DNA of 64,000 nucleotides, taken from assembly GCA_944372345.1 (NCBI GenBank), contig CALVYT010000009.1:62001-126000 (forward strand), given 5' to 3'. The stretch's first letter is position 1. Each line of letters starts with the position of its first letter. The position numbers and the translations under genes are program-made. Source of the DNA: an uncultured Clostridia bacterium (GTDB lineage Bacteria > Bacillota > Clostridia > Christensenellales > Pumilibacteraceae). The notes under the pieces were generated by a model. The model was not told the origin of the DNA and did no database searches. It saw nothing but the letters and a program-made list of their open reading frames with translations. Below, in pieces: positions 5,582 to 14,248 of the stretch.

Positions 5582-8574
5582 CGCATACCTCCTTTTCCGT
5601 CACGCTCTTCAAACAGATCCTTTATGCAAAGATTCTTATATCGCGCAAGATTATATGCAAACGGTATGTTCAGGATCTTCATCAGATCTTTACTGTAACT
5701 CCTGTGTTCGCTTATCGCCGAAGCATATTCGGCAAGTCCGCCTTTATTATTCGCCGCAAGCCTGCGCTGCAAAATGTAGCAATACAGTTCATAATACGAA
5801 TCTATCTCGCGCAGTTCCTTCGCGTATTTCACCATATCTTTGACAATATTGAGGTGCATAACACCGTTTCTGTATCCGGAGAATATATCGTTTCCGGATA
5901 TTTTGTCGTAAGACTCAAGATCCTTTGAAAGATAATCGTAAGTATGAGTATCGAAATGCATTTGCGCCTTCAAACCGCGCCTGTATGCCCTGATCTTTTC
6001 GAGTTCGTCCCGAGACATTCCCTTTTCCGATCTCGGCGCACGGCGCAATTTTTCCCTCGGCTCTTTGTCCCGCGCGAGGAATTTGCGCGTCAGCGCGGCA
6101 TAGTCTTCTTTATTGCGTTTACTGTCTTCCGGCACAAGCAGCAATTTGTCGCGTTCAAGCGACTCAAATGCCATACTGAATCTCGCGTTCACGCGCACCA
6201 TGCTCTTCGTTATCAGATACAGCACCGTAAGATACAGCGTGATCAGGTTCTTCTGCCGGGCGCGCGCGGGCGACTTGCCGTCGATGGTAAACTCGTCGAT
6301 AAACGTTCCCCTGTCGAAATTACACAGATAATCTGCCAGCCGTTGTTTGATATCATCGTCATTATACGCATATTCCAAGTCTATGGAACGACAATATCTT
6401 TCGACCTGCTTATCTGGCAGATTGCCGACGGCGAACCGCACGAGCGGACGGCATCTCATTATGCCGCAGCACTCCGCGGGATCGTTATATTTGACTACAT
6501 AATCGAACCGCCTGTTTTTTAAGACGGAAGAGATAATGAAATTTTTGAATTTACGATCGCGGTCGTTTACGCCGTCTTTGTTTGCAGGATAATATCTATT
6601 TTTGAATTTTGCGTACTCGGGAGTTATTTCGGAAATGCCGTCGCGCACGATCATTTTACCGCCCCGCGCTATCCCGAAAACTACGAACGCTTCCCACATT
6701 CTGTCGGAGGAATACTTTTGCTGCGCCAGCTCAACGGCGCTCTCTTCGTTTTCGGAGTCGGAGGCTTTTATTTGCAGCATATCCGCCTCGTCCTTGTTCT
6801 TCCATTGAGAAACGGTCTTTACGATACGAAGAGAATCTCCGAGCGCAAGACTTCCGCTCTTTTTTCCGCGTTTGAAAAACACGGGGAACTTCTCGCGGAA
6901 CACCGCAAGTTCGTCGCCGCCTCCGGGCAGTCTGCGCGCCAGATCTTCCGCCGCGTCGATAAGCGCGCCTATGCCGTCGATCTTATTTATCAGCGACGTG
7001 GTAAGGTCGTTTATCTCCTTGCCGTCGAGAAATTTACAGACAAAATACACGAGTTCGGCGAATTTATCCGGATGCGCCATCTGTTCGCACAATGCCGACG
7101 TGCTTGATTTTTGCACCTTTCCCGCGCTTTTGAATTTCGCCGCTTTCTCTTTATCAAAAACGCGCACGGTCTTTTCGAACAGACTGCGGTTGTCTGCAAA
7201 TAATTTACCCGCAAACGCCGCATATGCCGCCTCTTTCTTCTCTTCGTCTTTCATTGCCAGCCGCAGCCGCCCGATCATACCGTCTAACGCGGCACTATCC
7301 GAGGAAACAAGCCTGCCTATAACGAACCCGAGAACGGTATACAGCTTTCCGCGGCAAGTATCGTATTGTTTGCCTGCAAGACCCGGCATATGGTAGGAAA
7401 CGATATATTCTCTGATTTTTTTCAGATCGATACCGATATTTGCGTTTTCTTTCAATACCGTAAAACCAAAATAATCCCGCGCCAGGTCGTTCGTATCTTC
7501 GTTTTCGTATATCCGCGAAAGCATATACAAATTATTACGGGACGAGGCTTCGAATCCGCTGCAAATATTCTTTACGCCGATATCGTATATCTTGTCGAGC
7601 AGCCCGTTGAATTCCTTGTCGTTGAATCCGAGCAATCTTTCTTCGCTCAATTTGCCGCCGTCGTTCCTGTCGCGGTCGAACGGCAGCGCGTGCATGCAAA
7701 GATTGCGTATGTATGTAAGCAGACGCAGTACGCGGTAATTATGCCTGAACTCCGCGCTGTCCGTACCGCATTTTCCGCCGACAAAAACGCCGTTGAAATA
7801 CGAAACTATTTCGGAATCGTGTCCGAGCAAAATTTCCGCAAGCTCCATCGCCCGCTGCTGACCGGTCTTATCTTTGTTGCGCTCTTCGCTCAAATATTCT
7901 TTCTGTGCGTCGTAATCTTTGAAAGAATAAAGCTGCCCCAGCATATCCCAACTTACATTTCCGGCATTTCGGTTAAGATTATAAAACATATAAACTATGT
8001 TGTTGATATGCAGCAGCAGGATCTTAGATATGTCAAAAACATTATAAGCGATCTGCACATATACGTTATTGTCGGGAAATTCCCTGCCGAAAAACCGCCG
8101 TTCGAGTTCCGGCTTGCTCCCTATGTAATCGCTGCGGACTATTCTCTCTCCGCCGCTTCCGACGAACGGATTGGGGATCTCCGTCGACAAAACGCCGTCG
8201 CCGTTTTCGGCACGCCTGGTGGACTTTATCGAGATCTCTCCCGGCTGTATCGCGGAAGTGAATCCGAGCCCGTCGTCCGAATAGACTCTACCGTATCCGT
8301 TTTCCGCGTCCGCAAGTTCTACGATACCCGATCTGTTGGTATCGCTCGAAATAAAGGACGTCACCGCCACCCCTCTTCCGAGTGCAAGCGCGGATCTGAA
8401 CCCCATGGCTTTTGCCTTCGAACCGAATTTTTTCTTGACTTGTACCGACGCTTTTTCGTCAGCAGCCGTCTCTTCGGCAGCTATGGTTTCTGCTTCGGCA
8501 ACAGACTTCGACGATATTTGTTTTTTTACGATCTTTGCTTTTTTGATCTCGATCGGTGCTCTTTTCTTAGACAT
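5578..8574 (-). CDS. cas13d: RNA-guided RNA endonuclease Cas13d (type VI-D effector)
   Basis: 998 residues. Cas13d processes its own crRNAs and, when paired with target RNA, cuts RNA with a composite active site made of two HEPN domains. Both R-x4-H motifs are intact: R290-H295 (RNLCMH) and R902-H907 (RNGVMH). The first falls almost exactly where I remember it in Eubacterium siraeum Cas13d (R295/H300). Other family blocks are recognisable: FFGREFPDN at about 161-169, KEINDLTTSLINK at 519-531, FKNFI..V...RF at about 676-690, VNARFSMAF at 795-803 and AYNLARYKNL near the end. The first 55 residues are K/A/E-rich and low in complexity. The ATG at 8574 has AGAGGAG upstream and a promoter at 8605. 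First gene of the operon; composition is A+T-richer than the flanks. Confidence 0.98.
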   Translation of the reverse strand: MSKKRAPIEIKKAKIVKKQISSKSVAEAETIAAEETAADEKASVQVKKKFGSKAKAMGFRSALALGRGVAVTSFISSDTNRSGIVELADAENGYGRVYSDDGLGFTSAIQPGEISIKSTRRAENGDGVLSTEIPNPFVGSGGERIVRSDYIGSKPELERRFFGREFPDNNVYVQIAYNVFDISKILLLHINNIVYMFYNLNRNAGNVSWDMLGQLYSFKDYDAQKEYLSEERNKDKTGQQRAMELAEILLGHDSEIVSYFNGVFVGGKCGTDSAEFRHNYRVLRLLTYIRNLCMHALPFDRDRNDGGKLSEERLLGFNDKEFNGLLDKIYDIGVKNICSGFEASSRNNLYMLSRIYENEDTNDLARDYFGFTVLKENANIGIDLKKIREYIVSYHMPGLAGKQYDTCRGKLYTVLGFVIGRLVSSDSAALDGMIGRLRLAMKDEEKKEAAYAAFAGKLFADNRSLFEKTVRVFDKEKAAKFKSAGKVQKSSTSALCEQMAHPDKFAELVYFVCKFLDGKEINDLTTSLINKIDGIGALIDAAEDLARRLPGGGDELAVFREKFPVFFKRGKKSGSLALGDSLRIVKTVSQWKNKDEADMLQIKASDSENEESAVELAQQKYSSDRMWEAFVVFGIARGGKMIVRDGISEITPEYAKFKNRYYPANKDGVNDRDRKFKNFIISSVLKNRRFDYVVKYNDPAECCGIMRCRPLVRFAVGNLPDKQVERYCRSIDLEYAYNDDDIKQRLADYLCNFDRGTFIDEFTIDGKSPARARQKNLITLYLTVLYLITKSMVRVNARFSMAFESLERDKLLLVPEDSKRNKEDYAALTRKFLARDKEPREKLRRAPRSEKGMSRDELEKIRAYRRGLKAQMHFDTHTYDYLSKDLESYDKISGNDIFSGYRNGVMHLNIVKDMVKYAKELREIDSYYELYCYILQRRLAANNKGGLAEYASAISEHRSYSKDLMKILNIPFAYNLARYKNLCIKDLFEERDGKGGMR

Positions 8575-8604
8575 CGTTTTCTCCTCTTTCGTTTTATTGA
8601 AATA

Positions 8605-8633
8605 ATAATATCACTGCTGCGGCTGTTTTGCAA
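8605..8633 (-). promoter_or_regulatory. Promoter of cas13d-cas1-cas2
   Basis: TTGCAA (8628-8633), 17 bases, TATTAT (8605-8610) on the minus strand. Predicted start near 8598 gives a 24-base leader carrying AGAGGAG before the cas13d ATG. Confidence 0.72.
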
Positions 8634-8746
8634 CCCTATACAGCCAAACGTCGGACATCTTTGTCCTTTTTGCTATCATACAACACGGGTGTATCAAAAA
8701 CCGATAATGAAAATTAAATTTTTTGAAAAACCGAAAAATTTTTTCA

Positions 8747-8776
8747 CAAAAGCCGCGGGGGAGCCCGCGGCTTTTG
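8747..8776 (-). terminator. Hairpin terminator after the alpha/beta hydrolase gene
   Basis: Stem CAAAAGCCGCGGG / CCCGCGGCTTTTG with a short loop. Nearly the same hairpin as at 2086-2115 and part of the duplicated flank. It separates hydrolase transcription from the cas13d promoter. Confidence 0.8.
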
Positions 8777-8808
8777 CCTTGTTTCCCGTCTTTTAAGTTC
8801 TTATCCCA

Positions 8809-8900
8809 CGTTCCCGCCGTTACGTCCTTTCTCATTCCGCCGCCGCGCCGTTATCACCCGTTCTCCCGCACCGCGCCGTCATTCCGCGTTCCCGTTATGC
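8809..8900. repeat. Right copy of the 92-bp direct repeat flanking the CRISPR-Cas13d module
   Basis: Same orientation as 2147-2238 with one difference. It ends at the first base of the hydrolase stop codon (8900-8902). With the left copy it encloses about 6.6 kb: the 138-residue ORF, the HTH gene, the array, cas2, cas1 and cas13d. Confidence 0.9.
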
Positions 8901-9817
8901 TACGAAGATCGGTTTGCCGAAGCGTCGGCGATGCGCCCGAAGAACGCAAGAAGAGCGTTGTACGTTTCGTCGCGGCGGACGCGCTCGTTCAGAAATTCGT
9001 GGCGGGAACCGTCGAAAAGCGTCAGGGCGACGTTTTTCATCCCCGCTTTTTCCGTATAAAATTTATACAGTTTTTTCACTCCCCTGCCCGCGTCGCCGAC
9101 GGGGTCGAGCGCGCCCGAGGCGATGAGCAGAGGCATATCCTTATCCAGCCCCGCGATATACTCTTTCGTGTACAGCCGCCGCAGTCCGCGGAAGAAGTCG
9201 GCGTAGAAGCGGTATGAACAAGTGAAGCCGCAGAGCGGGTCGGCATGGTATGCGGCGTTGTTTTCCGCGTCCGCACTCAGCCATTCGCCGTCGTCGAACT
9301 TTTTCGAGTATGCGCCGAACGTCAGCTTTTCGATGAGTTTCGCCTGCTTTCTTTCGCCGCGAAACGCGCACCCGAGCCCCGCGACGGCGGAGCCGAGATA
9401 CACCTCCGCGTCCTTTTTGTAACTGCTGCCCGCGATGACCGCGCCCGCGATCTTATCGGGATATGCGGAGATATAGCTCTGCGTCAGGAACGAGCCGTAG
9501 GAAAAGCCGAACAGGATCACGGGGACGCCGTAACGCTCCGACAGGAAGTCGGTGATCCCGCCCTCGTCGCGCACGGTGTCCTTAAACATATCCCCCGCGC
9601 ACCAACCGAGCGTATCGGGATCCGTTTCGCCGTGACCGCGGTGGTCGTCCGCCGCGACGGTGAAGCCGCGGGCGTTTAAGAACTCCGCGAACTCCGCGTA
9701 TCTTTCCGCGTGCTCCGTCATGCCGTGCACTATCTGCACGACGGCGCGCGGTGCTTCCGCCTCCCATATGTGCAGGCGTATCGGCTTATCATCGAAACTG
9801 ACGAACGTCGTTTTCAT
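8900..9817 (-). CDS. Alpha/beta hydrolase, lysophospholipase/monoacylglycerol lipase-like
   Basis: 305 residues of the serine hydrolase 'S33/hydrolase 4' type. Visible parts: the oxyanion region IVHGMTEHAERY near residue 30, AADDHRGHGETD near 55-66, the nucleophile elbow GFSYGS near 105 (family usually G-H-S-M-G), an aspartate in ASGALDPVGD and the histidine in FDGSRHEFLNE. No signal peptide, so it is probably cytosolic. It is expected to cleave ester bonds of small lipids; the true substrate is unknown. Its own promoter lies at 9844-9872 and the ATG has GGGAGGCGGGAG upstream. The gene ends at the right flanking repeat. Confidence 0.85.
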   Translation of the reverse strand: MKTTFVSFDDKPIRLHIWEAEAPRAVVQIVHGMTEHAERYAEFAEFLNARGFTVAADDHRGHGETDPDTLGWCAGDMFKDTVRDEGGITDFLSERYGVPVILFGFSYGSFLTQSYISAYPDKIAGAVIAGSSYKKDAEVYLGSAVAGLGCAFRGERKQAKLIEKLTFGAYSKKFDDGEWLSADAENNAAYHADPLCGFTCSYRFYADFFRGLRRLYTKEYIAGLDKDMPLLIASGALDPVGDAGRGVKKLYKFYTEKAGMKNVALTLFDGSRHEFLNERVRRDETYNALLAFFGRIADASANRSS

Positions 9818-9843
9818 CTCCCGCCTCCCGTGTGTTTACGGCT

Positions 9844-9872
9844 ATTATACTACGGCGGGCGGCGACAGTCAA
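9844..9872 (-). promoter_or_regulatory. Promoter of the hydrolase gene
   Basis: TTGACT (9867-9872), 17 bases, TATAAT (9844-9849) on the minus strand. Confidence 0.75.
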
Positions 9873-9919
9873 GCGGGCGGAGGGCATAAAAGCGGACGGG
9901 CGGGCATAGAAATATCCCG

Positions 9920-12370
9920 ATGATGAATATATGCGAAAAGTACGGGACCTGTCCGAACGGGCTCGAAAGTTTCGAGGCGGAGCGCAGGCGGACGCTGTAC
10001 GGCGAGAACGTGCTCGCTAAAAAGCGGCAGCCGTCGCTTGCGAAGCGGTTCTTCGCGCAGCTCAAAGACCCCATGCTCGTCATACTCCTCGGCGCGAGCG
10101 CGATCGGGCTCGCTCTCGCCGCCGTCGACTTTTCCGCGGAGGCTCTGTTCGAGCCGCTGCTCATCTTCGCGATAGTCGCCGCGAACGCGCTGATGTCCGC
10201 GTTGCAGGAGCGCAGCGCGCAGCGTTCTCTGGACGCTCTCGAACGTATGAGCGCGGTTATGTGCCGCGTCAGGCGCGACGGCGAAGAGCGTACCGTCGAC
10301 GCGCGCTCCCTCGTCCCCGGCGACATAGTGCTGCTGCGGGCGGGCGACGTCGTTCCCGCCGACTGCATCCTGACGGACGCGCACTCGTTCGGCGCGGAAG
10401 AAAGCATGCTGACGGGCGAAAGCGAACCCGTCGTCAAGCGCGACGGCGACGAGGTGTTTTCGGGCAGCCGCGTGGTGTCCGGGAGCGGGACCGCCGTCGT
10501 GGATAAGACGGGAATGAGCACGGAAATGGGCAGAATAGCCGCGCTGCTGGACTCCGCCGCCGAACGCCCCACCCCGCTCCAGCACAAGCTGAAAAAGCTG
10601 AGCGAGCAGCTCGGCGTGCTGTCGCTCGCGCTGTGCTTCGCCGTGTTCGCGATGGGACTGATAGGGATATATCTGCTCGGCAGCACGCGGCTGACGGTGA
10701 TGACGCTGCTGACGACGGCGATAGCTCTCGCCGTGTCCGCGCTGCCCGAGGGGCTGCCGACGACGGTCACGATGGTGCTGTGCGCGGGCATGCGTAAACT
10801 CGTCGGCGAGAAAGCGATAGTGCGCAAGCTCCCCGCCGTCGAAACGCTGGGCAGCGTGTCCGTCATCTGCACGGACAAGACGGGCACGCTGACGACGGGC
10901 AGGATGACCGTCACCGAATATACCGACGAACGCACGCTGACGCTCGCGTCGCTGTGCACGGACGGAGCGTCCGACCCCACCGACGCCGCCATACTCGCCC
11001 GCATGCCACGCCCGGAAGCCGTGCGGCTGTCGCTCACTCCGTTCGACAACACGACCAGACGTATGAGCGTCGTCGTGCGCTGCCGCGGGGAACTGCTGGA
11101 AATAACCAAAGGCGCGGCGGAGAGCGTTTACCCGCCCGCGTGCGCCGCGGCGGAGGAGGCCGAACGGCGCGGACTGCGCGTGCTCGCGGTCACATACCGC
11201 CGTCTGCGCTCCCCAGACGATCTCGGCGGCGAGCATACGTTCGCGGGGCTTGTCGGACTGTCCGACCCGCCGAGAGCGGAAGCCGCGGGCGCCGTGAAAA
11301 AATGCATAAGCGCGGGGATCCGCCCCGTAATGCTGACGGGCGACGGAGCGGGCGCGGCGGAAGCGACGGCGCGCGCCGTCGGTCTGCCGTCCGAAGGCAC
11401 GCTTACCGGTCGGGACATAGAGCGTATGAGCGACGCGGAGCTTACCGAAAAACTGAAAACGGTGAGCGTTTTCGCGCGCGTGACCCCCTCCGACAAGCTG
11501 CGCATAGTGCGGCTGCTGCAAAGCGCCGGGGAGGTCGTCGGCGTGACGGGCGACGGCGTGAACGACGCGCCCGCGCTGCGCACGGCGGACATAGGCTGCG
11601 CTATGGGCAGCGGTACGGACGTCGCCAAAGCGGAAGCGGACATCGTGCTGACGGACGACAATTTCGCCGCGATAGAGCGCGCCGTGGAAACGGGGCGGGG
11701 CGTGTTCGGCAACATACGCAGAGCCGTCGCGTTCCTGCTCGGCACCAATATAGGCGAAGCTGTCGCCGTCGTCGCCGCGATGTTCGCAACGTTCGACTCT
11801 CCACTGCTGTCCATGCAGCTGCTGTGGATCAATCTCGTGACCGACTCGCTGCCCGCCATCGCGCTCGGCACGGAAAAGACCCCGCCCGACGTTATGACGA
11901 AAAAGCCGCTCGGGCGCGGCGAAGGGATATTCACGAAGGGAATGGTCGTGCGGCTCGTCCTGTACGGACTGCTGTTCGGCGCGCTGTGCCTGACGGCGTA
12001 TTACGTCACCCGCGCCGTGACGGAAAGCGAAGCCGCCGCGCGCACCGCATGCTTCCTCACGCTCGGAACGTCGCAGATGCTGCACGCCTACGCTCTGCGC
12101 TCCGACCTGCCGCTCTTTAAGACGCGCCCGCTTTCCAACCGCCTGCTGAACGTATCGACCGCCGTCGGGCTCGCGCTCATAGCGCTCGTCGCGCTCGTCC
12201 CGCCCGTAGCTTCCGCGTTCGCCATGCAGACGCCGTCCCTTGCCGTCACGCTGATGTGCCTCGGGCTCGCGCTGATCCCGCTCGCCGTCGGCGAAGCCGT
12301 CAAGACCGCGCTGTGGCTGCGGCGCACGCGCTTCGGGCGCGCGAAAACGCCGTCCGAAGCCGAGGCTTAA
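9920..12370 (+). CDS. Cation-transporting P-type ATPase, Ca2+ type (P2A-like)
   Basis: 816 residues. It couples ATP hydrolysis to cation export across the membrane. Visible elements: the A-domain loop MLTGESEPV, the phosphorylation site CTDKTGTLT, the hinge TGDGVNDAPA, and ion-binding residues PEGLP (M4), NIGEAV (M5) and NLVTDSLPA (M6), which match SERCA-type Ca2+ sites. The nucleotide-binding domain is short (only about 60-70 residues from DKTGTLT to the KGA motif), making the protein smaller than the usual 870-900. The start ATGATG at 9920 has only a weak ribosome binding site. It converges on the antiporter gene and shares a terminator with it. Confidence 0.9.
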   Translation: MMNICEKYGTCPNGLESFEAERRRTLYGENVLAKKRQPSLAKRFFAQLKDPMLVILLGASAIGLALAAVDFSAEALFEPLLIFAIVAANALMSALQERSAQRSLDALERMSAVMCRVRRDGEERTVDARSLVPGDIVLLRAGDVVPADCILTDAHSFGAEESMLTGESEPVVKRDGDEVFSGSRVVSGSGTAVVDKTGMSTEMGRIAALLDSAAERPTPLQHKLKKLSEQLGVLSLALCFAVFAMGLIGIYLLGSTRLTVMTLLTTAIALAVSALPEGLPTTVTMVLCAGMRKLVGEKAIVRKLPAVETLGSVSVICTDKTGTLTTGRMTVTEYTDERTLTLASLCTDGASDPTDAAILARMPRPEAVRLSLTPFDNTTRRMSVVVRCRGELLEITKGAAESVYPPACAAAEEAERRGLRVLAVTYRRLRSPDDLGGEHTFAGLVGLSDPPRAEAAGAVKKCISAGIRPVMLTGDGAGAAEATARAVGLPSEGTLTGRDIERMSDAELTEKLKTVSVFARVTPSDKLRIVRLLQSAGEVVGVTGDGVNDAPALRTADIGCAMGSGTDVAKAEADIVLTDDNFAAIERAVETGRGVFGNIRRAVAFLLGTNIGEAVAVVAAMFATFDSPLLSMQLLWINLVTDSLPAIALGTEKTPPDVMTKKPLGRGEGIFTKGMVVRLVLYGLLFGALCLTAYYVTRAVTESEAAARTACFLTLGTSQMLHAYALRSDLPLFKTRPLSNRLLNVSTAVGLALIALVALVPPVASAFAMQTPSLAVTLMCLGLALIPLAVGEAVKTALWLRRTRFGRAKTPSEAEA

Positions 12371-12380
12371 AAACAAGACC

Positions 12381-12405
12381 GCCCCGCGGGCTAAGCCCGC
12401 GGGGC
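12381..12405. terminator. Shared terminator of convergent P-ATPase and antiporter genes
   Basis: Near-perfect palindrome GCCCCGCGGGCT / AGCCCGCGGGGC in the 40-base gap between convergent stop codons. Confidence 0.85.
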
Positions 12406-12410
12406 TTCAT

Positions 12411-14087
12411 TCACGCTCCGCTGTCCGAAACGTCCCTGATACGCAGCAGAGCGAGCGTATCGTTCTTTTCCACCACGGTGTCGCCGCGCGGGACGAGCGT
12501 ACCGTCGCCGCGGCGTATCATCGCGATGAGAGTACCTTCGGGCAGGTCGAGGTCGCGTACCCGCCTGCCCGCCCACTTATGGCGGGCGCCTATCTGCTCC
12601 TCATACATACCGAAATCGTCCTCGTTCCTGAATCCCGGCGCGGCGCATACGAGTACGTCGCCTTTTTCTATGCGCGTTTCGCCCGACGGCACCGTCGCTC
12701 CGCCGCCGCGGAGGATGAGCAGCACGAGGAACTCCTTGGGCATCACCGCGTCTTTCAGCCGGCTGCCGAACCACGGATGATCCTCGCCCACTTCTATGCG
12801 TATGAACCCTATATTATCCTCCTCGCCGTAGTCGTTGAACGTGCGCATGACCGTGCCCTCGGTGTCTATCATCTTCGTTCCGCGGCTGACGGCGGGGAGC
12901 AGCGTTCCCTGCACGACGACGGAAAGCAGGACTATACAGAACACGAGGTTGAACAGGTCGTAAGGCAGCGCGTCCGCTCCTATCATTCCCGTCGCCGTGA
13001 TAGCGAACACGACGGACGCCACGCCGCGCAGTCCCGCCCACGATACGACGAATATCTTGCCGAACTTCGCCTTGAAAGGCAGAAGCAGCCCCGTAACGAC
13101 GATCGGACGCACGAGCACGGTGAGCACGACGAACACGAGCAGCGCGGGCAGCATGACCTCGGGCAGGCGCGACGGCGTCGCGAGCAGACCGAGCAGGAAG
13201 AATATCATCATCTGCGCTATGCCCGTCAGGTTGTCGCAGAACTTGGAGATCTCGCGTTTCTTACCTATCCCCGAATTCCCCGCCATGATCCCGCAGATAT
13301 ATACGGCGAGATAGCCGTTGCCGCTTATAGCGGCGACGCCGGATGCGACAGACGGGATCTGCGGGAGCGCATAAGCGAGCACGGCGACGGCGAGCAGGAA
13401 TATCGTGCCGCCCTGCCCAACGCTCATAGGCAGTTTTTTAAGTACGAATATCGCGGCGAAACCCAGCCCCACGCCTATCGCCGCGCCGAAACCGACCTGG
13501 CAGACGAGCAGCAGCACGGCTTCCCCGCCGCCGTAGCCCTCTACGGCGAGCAGCGAGGCGAACAGCATCGTCAGCATATACGACATCGGGTCGTTGGAGC
13601 CCGACTCCATTTCCAGAAGCGACGCCGTGTGATACCGCAGATTGAGCTTTCGGGCGCGCAGTATGCTGAAAACGGACGCAGCATCCGTCGACGCAACGAC
13701 GGAGCCTATCAGCATGCTCTCTATCCAGCCTATGCCGGCGCCGAATACGAAGTTGAACAGTACATACACCGCCGCGCCGAGCGCGCCCGCCGTCAGCGCC
13801 GTCCCCGCGAACGACAAAACGACCGCCTGCCCGAGCACCGGGCGCGCAGCCGAGAAATTTGTGCCGAATCCGCCGTAGAATATGACGAAAATAAGGCATA
13901 TCGAGCAGGCAGTCTCGGCGAACGCGTAGTTGTCGAACTCTATCCCGCCTACGTCCTCGCCGAACAGCAGACCTATGCCTATGAACAGTATCAGCGAAGG
14001 GATCTTGAGTTTTTCGGACAGTCTGCCGACGAACACGCACAACAGTATGACCACGCCGACGAGCAGCAGCACGAGCACATAGTTCAC
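12411..14087 (-). CDS. K+ (or Na+)/H+ antiporter, CPA1/NhaP2-CvrA type with C-terminal regulatory domains
   Basis: 558 residues. The N-terminal ~390 residues form about twelve membrane helices with the CPA signature ASTDAASVFS at about 150-160 and GLRGVASVVFA at about 360. The C-terminal ~150 residues are hydrophilic, with two RCK_C/TrkA_C-like halves (GSRLKDAVMPKEFLVLLILRGG and GRRVRDLDLPEGTLIAMIRRGD). This layout is that of NhaP2/CvrA antiporters, which exchange K+ or Na+ for protons and respond to ligands at the RCK part. Together with the two P-ATPases it makes an ion-balance cluster. Ion preference cannot be read from sequence. Confidence 0.9.
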   Translation of the reverse strand: MNYVLVLLLVGVVILLCVFVGRLSEKLKIPSLILFIGIGLLFGEDVGGIEFDNYAFAETACSICLIFVIFYGGFGTNFSAARPVLGQAVVLSFAGTALTAGALGAAVYVLFNFVFGAGIGWIESMLIGSVVASTDAASVFSILRARKLNLRYHTASLLEMESGSNDPMSYMLTMLFASLLAVEGYGGGEAVLLLVCQVGFGAAIGVGLGFAAIFVLKKLPMSVGQGGTIFLLAVAVLAYALPQIPSVASGVAAISGNGYLAVYICGIMAGNSGIGKKREISKFCDNLTGIAQMMIFFLLGLLATPSRLPEVMLPALLVFVVLTVLVRPIVVTGLLLPFKAKFGKIFVVSWAGLRGVASVVFAITATGMIGADALPYDLFNLVFCIVLLSVVVQGTLLPAVSRGTKMIDTEGTVMRTFNDYGEEDNIGFIRIEVGEDHPWFGSRLKDAVMPKEFLVLLILRGGGATVPSGETRIEKGDVLVCAAPGFRNEDDFGMYEEQIGARHKWAGRRVRDLDLPEGTLIAMIRRGDGTLVPRGDTVVEKNDTLALLRIRDVSDSGA

Positions 14088-14211
14088 GGCTCACACCTCC
14101 CTTGTTATTCCTCGTATCCCTCTCGTATATTGTATCACGAACTCCGCGGTTTTGCAAGCGAACGGGCGCACGCTTTCCGCCCCGCCGCGCGAAAAACGGG
14201 CAAATTTACTG

Positions 14212-14240
14212 AAACGCCGCCCGCTGTATCCGCGGGCGGC
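14212..14240 (-). terminator. Terminator of the second P-type ATPase gene
   Basis: Stem of CGCCGCCCGC pairing with GCGGGCGGCG, separated by a short loop, just after the stop codon at 14249, with a few T residues following on the minus strand. Confidence 0.75.
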
Positions 14241-14248
14241 GTATGCCG

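Noticed and set aside
8682..8696. ACACGGGTGTAT upstream of cas13d resembles the 3' half of the CRISPR repeat in opposite sense and might be an anti-repeat
   Set aside because: Only eight contiguous bases plus a few more match and the stem partner is missing; expected by chance in this window. Type VI-D needs no tracrRNA.
2977..8740. Search for type VI accessories WYL, Csx27, Csx28, and for a reverse transcriptase fused to cas1
   Set aside because: None is encoded inside the flanking repeats; only the HTH protein, the 138-residue protein and the tiny hydrophobic ORFs are left.
9840..9920. Second riboswitch upstream of the first P-type ATPase
   Set aside because: Only about 80 bases separate the divergent genes; they are taken up by the hydrolase promoter and show no element like that at 16969-17095.
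9869..12376. Very long open frames antisense to real genes (also 14243-17119, 31427-34720 and 37158-40037)
   Set aside because: They mirror GC-rich codon use of well-identified genes on the opposite strand, are rich in R, H and A, contain no known domains and lack ribosome binding sites.
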